This document shows, piece after piece, positions 1 through 5,017 of a stretch of DNA of 6,562 nucleotides (position 1 is the first letter of the stretch; each line of letters begins with the position of its first letter). The position numbers and the translations under genes are program-made. Below the pieces are notes generated by a model that was given only the letters and a program-made list of their open reading frames with translations, ran no database searches and had not been told where the DNA came from. Origin of the DNA: Planctomycetota bacterium (GTDB lineage Bacteria; Planctomycetota; Planctomycetia; Planctomycetales; Planctomycetaceae); NCBI GenBank assembly GCA_029977045.1, contig JAPOLP010000323.1:1-6562 (forward strand), in the 5' to 3' direction.

Positions 1-233
1 GAGCTTGGGTTGCCTTCCGGCTGGGCGTTTGCCGCGGTTCTGGCCCCGTTCCGCTCCTGATGCAGGCCTTTGACGACGAACGTTTGTCCTCCCACTTCAA
101 ACGATTCGCCGGGGTACGCATAAACGCCGGCACGCCGCTGTTCGGTCTTCCGGCCAGCAACCGCCGCTTCAATGAGCTTCTCGTGAGTCAACAGTCGGTC
201 GATCGAGCACGTCTTTTCCGGATAGTCAGACAT
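1..233 (-). CDS. ASCH-domain protein, 5' part only (runs off left edge)
   Basis: An open minus-strand frame of 77 codons starts at ATG 231-233 and leaves the window without a stop. I recognise an ASCH-type (PUA-like fold) N-terminus. Residues 27-34 (GRKTEQRR) fit the family motif GxKxxxxR (G27, K29, R34), preceded by a helix like those of ASCH proteins (LLTHEKLIEAAVA). A short strand-rich stretch (YPGESFEVGGQTFVVKGL) follows. ASCH proteins are thought to bind RNA or nucleotide-like ligands, and some are hydrolases; the substrate here cannot be told. There is no signal peptide, so it should be cytoplasmic. The start is chosen because GAAGGA lies 5 bases upstream. An in-frame ATG at 252-254 has no ribosome-binding site. 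It lies in the same direction as the DUF1501 gene, 139 bases downstream of that gene's stop, so it could be read by its own promoter or by read-through. The rest of the domain is outside the window. Confidence 0.75.
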   Translation of the reverse strand, partial: MSDYPEKTCSIDRLLTHEKLIEAAVAGRKTEQRRAGVYAYPGESFEVGGQTFVVKGLHQERNGARTAANAQPEGNPS

Positions 234-238
234 CAGAT

Positions 239-244
239 TCCTTC
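239..244 (-). promoter_or_regulatory. Ribosome-binding site of the ASCH gene
   Basis: The minus strand reads GAAGGA here, 5 bases before the ATG at 231-233. It decides the start in favour of this ATG over the in-frame ATG 21 bases upstream, which has no purine-rich stretch in front of it. Confidence 0.6.
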
Positions 245-372
245 GTGAAATCATGGGACCAGTGGGTCGGGAGAGAACTGAGTGGCGAATTGTTGCGGCT
301 CAGACAAATCCGACGAGCTTGAGACCGGGGAAAAACTCGCTTTGGTGCAAAGTCGCGGTCGGATGCGGCATG

Positions 373-1791
373 TCATGACCGGCCAAACACTTCCTGGACG
401 ACTTCTCCGCCGTTGACGGTGACGATCTCGCGGCGGTTGTGGCGTTCGTAATAGAGGCGGTGCTGGTCGAGGCCGAGGGCGTGCAGAATGGTCGCGTGCA
501 GATCGTTCGGGTGAACGGGGCGTTCGATCGCGGCGTAGCCGACCGGGTCGGTGGCCCCGATGACCTGGCCGCCCTGCACTCCACCACCGGCGAGCCACAT
601 CGAGTAGCCGGATGGAGAGTGATCGCGTCCGACCATGTCGCCAGAACCCTGAGCTGCCGGAGTGCGGCCAAACTCGCCGCCCCAGACGATCAGCGTTTCG
701 TCGAGCAGGCCGCGGCGTTTCAGGTCGGTCAGCAGAGCGGCAAGTGGCTGATCCGTCGCCAGCGATTTCTCAGCATGCTTTGTCCTGATCTCGCTGTGAA
801 AGTCCCACTGGCCGCTGCGAACCATGATGAAACGGACGCCGCGTTCGATCAGCCGGCGCGTCTGCAGCAGGATGCGGGCATACTCGTCGGTGAAGTCGCC
901 GCCGACGCCGTACAGGTCGTGCGTCTCGCGGGTTTCGGCACTCAGATCAAACGCTTCTGGAGCGGCGGCCTGCATCTGATACGTCAGCTCGTACGACCGG
1001 ATGCGGGCTTCGAGTTCTGAGTTCTCAGGCAGTTGCTGCTGATGCAGCCGGTTCAGTTGCGAGAGGAACTTCAGCTGAGCCTGCCGCTGTCCCCTGGTCA
1101 CGCTGGGCGGCAACTCGATGTTCGGCACGCCGCGTTCGATGTCGACGAGGATTCCCTGATACCGGGCCGGCAGAAATCCCGATCCGAACCCCGGCGGTCG
1201 CAGCGTCGATCCCGTTTTAAACAGGACGAACGCTGGCAGGTTATGCGTCTCGCTGCCGAGTCCGTACGTCAGCCAGGCTCCGAGGCTCGGGCGGTCTCCG
1301 ACCAGCGTTCCGGTCAGCGTGAGGTACTCGGCCGGCGCGTGAATCGGCGATTCGTGCCGCATACTGCGAATGACGCACAGGTCGTCGATGTGCCGGCTGG
1401 CCAGGTTCGGATACAGGTCCGAGACTTCGATGCCGCTCTCGCCGTACCGTCGGAACTTCCAGTAGCTGGGGAGCAGATTGATCAGCGGTGCCCGGGCGAT
1501 GCGGGGAATGTCTCTGGCGATCGAATCCGGCACGCGCTCGCCGTCCAACTTCCCGAGCAGCGGTTTTGGATCGAACGTATCGACCTGGCTTGGTCCTCCG
1601 CCATTAAAGAAGAAGACAATGCTGCGGACGTTCGATCTGAAGTGTTGAGCTGGTTGCTCTCCGCTGGCTGAGGAAGCGGCCTGCAGCACACCGTCCTGCT
1701 GGAGCAGACTGGCCAGCGCCAGCGATCCAAAACCGAGCGGCATCCGCTGCAGTATCTCGCGACGCGTCATATCTCGTGGCTGGCTATTCAA
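373..1791 (-). CDS. DUF1501 family protein, Tat-exported
   Basis: A 472-residue protein of the DUF1501 family (PF07394), which resembles the alkaline phosphatase/sulfatase superfamily; no reaction is established to my knowledge. The N-terminus has a twin-arginine signal: T9-R10-R11-E-I-L, a hydrophobic stretch at about 18-31, and a likely cleavage site near residues 38-42. Family hallmarks in order are FFNGGGPSQVDTFDPKP (61-77, with D71), SPIHAPAEY (148-156), GQWDFHSE (327-334), VWGGEFGRTP (369-378), GRDHSPSG (388-395), the glycine-rich MWLAGGGVQGG (398-408) and HPNDLHATILHALG (427-440). D, E and H in these motifs could form a metal site, as in the superfamily. Length and motif order look complete. 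The start is TTG at 1791, overlapping the upstream gene by 8 bases, with GAGG 9 bases before it. An ATG at 1770 (465 residues, keeping RR at 3-4) is the alternative but has only a weak site. It is the usual partner of the PSCyt1/DUF1549/DUF1553 gene next to it. Confidence 0.93.
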   Translation of the reverse strand: MNSQPRDMTRREILQRMPLGFGSLALASLLQQDGVLQAASSASGEQPAQHFRSNVRSIVFFFNGGGPSQVDTFDPKPLLGKLDGERVPDSIARDIPRIARAPLINLLPSYWKFRRYGESGIEVSDLYPNLASRHIDDLCVIRSMRHESPIHAPAEYLTLTGTLVGDRPSLGAWLTYGLGSETHNLPAFVLFKTGSTLRPPGFGSGFLPARYQGILVDIERGVPNIELPPSVTRGQRQAQLKFLSQLNRLHQQQLPENSELEARIRSYELTYQMQAAAPEAFDLSAETRETHDLYGVGGDFTDEYARILLQTRRLIERGVRFIMVRSGQWDFHSEIRTKHAEKSLATDQPLAALLTDLKRRGLLDETLIVWGGEFGRTPAAQGSGDMVGRDHSPSGYSMWLAGGGVQGGQVIGATDPVGYAAIERPVHPNDLHATILHALGLDQHRLYYERHNRREIVTVNGGEVVQEVFGRS

Positions 1792-4354
1792 GGTAAGCGG
1801 CCTCGTTGAGATTCATAAGCGACTGACAGAGAAACGCGAGCGGTGAGAGCGGCTCAGCGGGCGACTCGCCACTCCCCTGCCCTGCTCCGTCGTCAGCGAT
1901 CTGAGTCGCGTCAGAAGCTGCGGCGACTGACTGCAGCAACCGGATCGCGAACTGCCGCTCGGCTTCGGTTGGAGATCGTTGCAGAACTCGCTGCCATGCA
2001 GCGGCGACCAGTTCGTCGCTTGCCTTGCCCGACGAATGAAGCTCAGACGCCAGCGACCGGGCACGCTGCAGACAGAACTCGTGATTCAGCAGGTACAGCG
2101 ACTGCAGCGGCGATGTCGAGACCTGGCGTTGTCCGACGCTGGCCGAACATTCGTTCGGGCCGTCGAACAACCCTTGCATCTCGGCGGGACGGCCTCGTTT
2201 CTGAAACAGGTACAGACTGCGTCGCGTGCTGGCTTCTCGGTCGTCGACGTCGACGGACGGGCCGCCAATCTGCTCGTTGAGTTCGCCGCTCCAGACCAGC
2301 AGAGCGTCCCGGACGACCTCCGCTTCGAGCCGTCGCGTGTTCCAGCGAGTGAGCCAGGTATTCGCGGGATCGGCGGCGAGAACTTCCGCCGAGGCGTTGC
2401 TCGACTGTTGCCAGGTGGCGGATGTCAGAATCAGACGCTGAATGTGCTTCGTACTCCAGCCGCTGTCGATCAGCTCGCTCGCCAGCCAGTCCAGCAACTC
2501 CGGATGGCTCGGGCGAGTGCCACGCACACCGAAGTCGTCGACGGTTTCGACGAGTCCGCGTCCGAAGTGCCAGGCCCAGATTCGATTCACCCAGACCCGA
2601 GCGACCAGCGGGTTCGACCGACCGGTCAGCCAGTCGGCGAGTTGCAGCCGCGACCGCTCCCCGGCCTGACGATTAACTGTTTCCGCACGATCTGAATTTG
2701 AGCCAGCTCTTCGCGGATCAAGCAGCGCTGGCCAGTCGGGCGTGACAAAGTCGCCAATCTGATGCACGTCGCCGCGCGGCATGACGTAGGGCCGAGTCTG
2801 CTCGAAGATGTCCCGGTCGAACGGCAACGGATAAAACCCCAAAGCGTCGAGAACGTCGAACCGATGAGGGCTGCCGACGGGCGAGTAGAACGCGAATGTC
2901 CGCTGAAACTGCGATTCGAGTTCCTTCAGTTCCTTGCCGATTCGATCGTACTCCTTCCGGTCGTCGCCCGTGATTGCTTCCACGACGAGCCGGTTCGAAA
3001 CTTGAATCTGCACTTCGACGCGGCGAGCCAGCAGCTCCTGCTCGGGAGTCCTTTCGGCAATCGGAGTCGAGGCCGCGCGACGCTCCGCTTCGGAAAAGCT
3101 TTCGAGCTTTTCAGCGAACAAGCTCTGCCGGGCGTTACTGAAGATCTCGCGGCGTCGCTGCAGCAGCGTGCGGAACCGATCTGCCTCAGCTGAATTGGTT
3201 CCGCTTGCTTCACCGGCCGATGGCAATCGCACTGGAGTGGGCTGGCCGCGGATGAAGAACGCCTGCAGGCTGTAAAAGTCGCGGCTGGTCAGCGGGTCGA
3301 ATTTGTGGTCGTGGCACTGGGCACACTGGATCGTCAGGCCGAGGAACGCGTTGCCGACGGCATTGACGATGTCAACGTTGACGTCGTTCCGCTGCAGCCA
3401 CTTGTCTTCTTCGTTCGAGCTGATTCGCGCCGCCGCGAGAAAGCCCGTCGCGATGAGGTTGTCGTCGGAGTACTCGGCGATCTCATCCCCGGCGATCTGC
3501 TGTCGGATGAAGTCGTCAAACGGGCGATCCTGATTGAAACTCTCAACAACGTAATCGCGATACCGCCAGGCGGACGCTCGCGGGTGATTGCTCTCGTAAC
3601 CTTCGGACTCGGCCCAGCGAGCGACATCGAGCCAGTGCCTCGCCCAGCGTTCTCCGTACAGCGGTGACGCGAGCATGTGATCGACGAGCCTCGGCCACGC
3701 GTCAGGTCGTTCGTCGGCACAGAAGTCGCGAACATCGTCGGCACTCAGTGGCAGACCGAGCAGCGTCAGTGACAGACGCCGGATCAGCGTGCGCCGGTCC
3801 GCCTGCTCGGCTGGGAGCAGCTTCTGCTTCAACTGGTGCTGCGCGATGAACTGGTCGATCGCGTTCTCACTCCAGTCGGAGCCGGGCAACTCGGAGTTGG
3901 CCGGAACGTCTGGCCGCCGGACCGGCTGGAACGACCAGTGAAGCGAGTCGCGATCCTCGGGCAGCCGACGCTCGTCCCAGGCGACTCCCTGGTCGATCCA
4001 GCGTCGCAGAGTCTGCAACTCGGCAGCGGACAGTCGCGGTCCTTCAGGCGGCATCGCGATTTCGGGGTCCTGATCGGCGACGACCTGCCAGAGCCGGCTG
4101 CGCTGGCTGTCTCCGGAGACGACGAGCGGCGGGTTGCCTCGTTCACCCAGCAGGACTGATCGCTGATCAAGCCGCACTTCGGATTCGGCCTCGCGGCCTT
4201 CGTGGCAGCGGAAACAACTTCGGCTGAGGATTGGCAGGACGTCACGGACGAAGTCGACTCGCTCGCCGTCAGTTGCAGCCGTCAGTGCCGGATGCAAGGC
4301 GACCACCGAAGCTGTCATGCACAGCAGAGTCAGCAGTCGTTGCAACATGGCCAT
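1784..4354 (-). CDS. Secreted cytochrome-type protein with PSCyt1, PSCyt2 (DUF1549) and PSD1 (DUF1553) domains
   Basis: An 856-residue protein. Residues 1-27 look like a Sec signal peptide (hydrophobic core L5-L20, cleavage near TA-A at 25-27). The PSCyt1 domain (PF07635; about 34-125) has the heme-binding CxxCH as CFRCH at 47-51 and a plausible distal Met in IAMPPEG (M101). PSCyt2/DUF1549 (PF07583) spans about 163-370, with DHMLASPLYGERWARHWLD at 225-243 and a second CxxCH (CAQCHDHKFDP, 344-354). A charged helical stretch of about 390-485 with coiled-coil character follows. PSD1/DUF1553 (PF07587) spans about 566-856, with RVWVNRIWAWHFGRGLV at 586-602, SHPELLDWLA at 616-625, RRLEAEVVRDA at 674-684 and QSLYLLNHEF at 751-760. 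It is predicted to be exported and to carry two c-type hemes, hence a possible electron-transfer or redox role; the substrate is unknown. ATG 4354 has no proper ribosome-binding site. ATG 4348 (854 residues) has GGA at a spacing of 6 and may be the true start. It is the first gene of the pair with the DUF1501 gene. Confidence 0.94.
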   Translation of the reverse strand: MAMLQRLLTLLCMTASVVALHPALTAATDGERVDFVRDVLPILSRSCFRCHEGREAESEVRLDQRSVLLGERGNPPLVVSGDSQRSRLWQVVADQDPEIAMPPEGPRLSAAELQTLRRWIDQGVAWDERRLPEDRDSLHWSFQPVRRPDVPANSELPGSDWSENAIDQFIAQHQLKQKLLPAEQADRRTLIRRLSLTLLGLPLSADDVRDFCADERPDAWPRLVDHMLASPLYGERWARHWLDVARWAESEGYESNHPRASAWRYRDYVVESFNQDRPFDDFIRQQIAGDEIAEYSDDNLIATGFLAAARISSNEEDKWLQRNDVNVDIVNAVGNAFLGLTIQCAQCHDHKFDPLTSRDFYSLQAFFIRGQPTPVRLPSAGEASGTNSAEADRFRTLLQRRREIFSNARQSLFAEKLESFSEAERRAASTPIAERTPEQELLARRVEVQIQVSNRLVVEAITGDDRKEYDRIGKELKELESQFQRTFAFYSPVGSPHRFDVLDALGFYPLPFDRDIFEQTRPYVMPRGDVHQIGDFVTPDWPALLDPRRAGSNSDRAETVNRQAGERSRLQLADWLTGRSNPLVARVWVNRIWAWHFGRGLVETVDDFGVRGTRPSHPELLDWLASELIDSGWSTKHIQRLILTSATWQQSSNASAEVLAADPANTWLTRWNTRRLEAEVVRDALLVWSGELNEQIGGPSVDVDDREASTRRSLYLFQKRGRPAEMQGLFDGPNECSASVGQRQVSTSPLQSLYLLNHEFCLQRARSLASELHSSGKASDELVAAAWQRVLQRSPTEAERQFAIRLLQSVAAASDATQIADDGAGQGSGESPAEPLSPLAFLCQSLMNLNEAAYLE
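1801..1804 (-). promoter_or_regulatory. Weak ribosome-binding site for the TTG start of the DUF1501 gene
   Basis: The minus strand reads GAGG, 9 bases before the TTG at 1789-1791 and inside the last codons of the upstream gene. The site preceding the alternative ATG at 1768-1770 is only GAG at a spacing of 2, so the overlapping TTG start looks better. The stop of the upstream gene (TAG, 1784-1786) falls within the start region, which favours re-initiation by the same ribosomes. Confidence 0.35.
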
Positions 4355-4595
4355 TCCAGTGACTGTAACGAAAGAGCATCGATGCAGATGTCGTTGCCCC
4401 GGTGATGTCGCGATCTGGTGCGTTGAGAATACCGGCGAGACGGCGCGTCGTGAACGGACCCTGCTCTGTGGCAGGCGGTCCTTGCGGTCGAGCTAATCGG
4501 GAAGGTCCGCCAGTCGAGTACGTCGACTCGTCGGCACGCAGCTCTGCGACGGGCTCGATCTGCGGGACAGTGAAACTCTGCAGGTCAGGCATGGT

Positions 4596-4621
4596 GACAA
4601 CGAGTGTTCTGCACCGTTGTC
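4596..4621. repeat. Inverted repeat / hairpin with bulged 10-base-pair stem
   Basis: GACAACG (4596-4602) pairs perfectly with CGTTGTC (4615-4621). Inside it, GTG (4604-4606) pairs with CAC (4612-4614), leaving one bulged A at 4603 and a 5-base loop TTCTG. That gives 10 base pairs in 26 bases. No T-run follows on either strand, so it is not a standard intrinsic terminator. It could be an operator for a dimeric regulator or part of a structured transcript; the function is unknown. Confidence 0.5.
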
Positions 4622-4631
4622 GTGTTCGTTT

Positions 4632-4643
4632 CGTGCGGGCACG
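4632..4643. repeat. Short inverted repeat
   Basis: CGTG (4632-4635) pairs with CACG (4640-4643) across a 4-base CGGG loop. It is weak alone, but it is the second of four consecutive inverted repeats in this stretch. Confidence 0.25.
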
Positions 4644-4650
4644 GTGAGCT

Positions 4651-4670
4651 GTAGCGCACCTGACGGCTAC
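4651..4670. repeat. Short inverted repeat
   Basis: GTAGC (4651-4655) pairs with GCTAC (4666-4670) across a 10-base loop. It is the third inverted repeat in the cluster and has no following T-run. Confidence 0.3.
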
Positions 4671-4688
4671 GTGAAGCAAACAATCATA

Positions 4689-4709
4689 CGGACCCGCATC
4701 ACCGGTCCG
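4689..4709. repeat. GC-rich inverted repeat / hairpin
   Basis: CGGACC (4689-4694) pairs perfectly with GGTCCG (4704-4709) across a 9-base loop. It is the fourth repeat in the cluster. The plus strand continues GGAAAG rather than with a T-run, so a terminator is not supported. Confidence 0.4.
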
Positions 4710-5003
4710 GGAAAGTCACGCAGGCGTTGTCCGGCTTAGTAACGGAGCAACCCGCACGGAACGCAGACGCCATTCAGCAGGCGCGGCAGGAGTGATTCGC
4801 ATCCTGAGACGTCTCGGTGTTTGCGGCAGAACGTGCGGCGGATGGACTCCCGACAGCGACGAACCTTGCTTCCAGAAGATTTCGCGTTTGACGGAAGCCG
4901 AATTCTGTGGTCAGGCCGTGCTGCTGCGTGGCCACGTGAGTTCGTTGTCCCGGTCTGATCGACGTCGACAGCTCTCACGACCGCGGGTTCCGAAGGAAAG
5001 TGC

Positions 5004-5008
5004 AAGGG
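5004..5008 (+). promoter_or_regulatory. Ribosome-binding site of the lipoprotein gene
   Basis: AAGGG lies 9 bases before ATG 5018-5020. A second purine stretch, AGGG at 5012-5015, lies 5 bases before an adjacent in-frame GTG at 5021-5023, so the true start could be either codon; the protein differs by one residue. GAAGGA at 4992-4997 lies only 2 bases before an in-frame GTG at 5000, which is a less likely start because it would lengthen the n-region of the signal peptide. Confidence 0.45.
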
Positions 5009-5017
5009 CATAGGGTC

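Larger units (their letters stand above)
4355..5017. other. Divergent intergenic region without a convincing gene
   Basis: These 663 bases separate the minus-strand cytochrome/DUF1501 pair from the plus-strand lipoprotein gene, so both promoters should lie here. I cannot point to a convincing -35/-10 pair on either strand. A perfect 10-base palindrome, GCATCGATGC (4376-4385), lies 22 bases ahead of the cytochrome gene. Four inverted repeats are packed between 4596 and 4709. Two open frames exist (minus 4269-4592, 107 codons; plus 4792-5013, 73 codons), but neither has a good ribosome-binding site or a recognisable protein family. No tRNA or rRNA was seen. Confidence 0.6.

Noticed and set aside
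255..372. Terminator after the DUF1501 gene
   Set aside because: TCCGAC and GTCGGA could pair, but the loop would be over 40 bases and no T-run follows. No terminator is supported.
439..1671. Two long plus-strand open frames (439-1020 and 1033-1671)
   Set aside because: They lie antisense to the DUF1501 gene, whose motifs run unbroken through the region. The translations match no family and are explained by GC-rich codon bias.
1979..2695. Plus-strand open frame of 238 codons
   Set aside because: It is antisense to the PSD1 domain of the cytochrome-type gene and shows no recognisable domain.
4376..4385. Perfect palindrome GCATCGATGC ahead of the cytochrome-type gene as an operator
   Set aside because: Several 10-base palindromes are expected by chance in a window of this size, and no second copy or known operator pattern was seen. 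Only its location is suggestive.
4269..4592. Possible 107-residue minus-strand gene (starts MPDLQSF) overlapping the start of the cytochrome-type gene
   Set aside because: Its first ~28 codons have coding-like third positions, but there is no ribosome-binding site (a hairpin lies directly in front), no known family, and the frame overlaps the signal peptide region of a well-supported gene by 86 bases.
4792..5013. Possible 73-residue Cys-containing plus-strand gene directly ahead of the lipoprotein
   Set aside because: It has a GTG start with AGGA touching the start codon, no recognisable family and an Arg/Ser-rich tail. It could be real but is not supported by the sequence alone.
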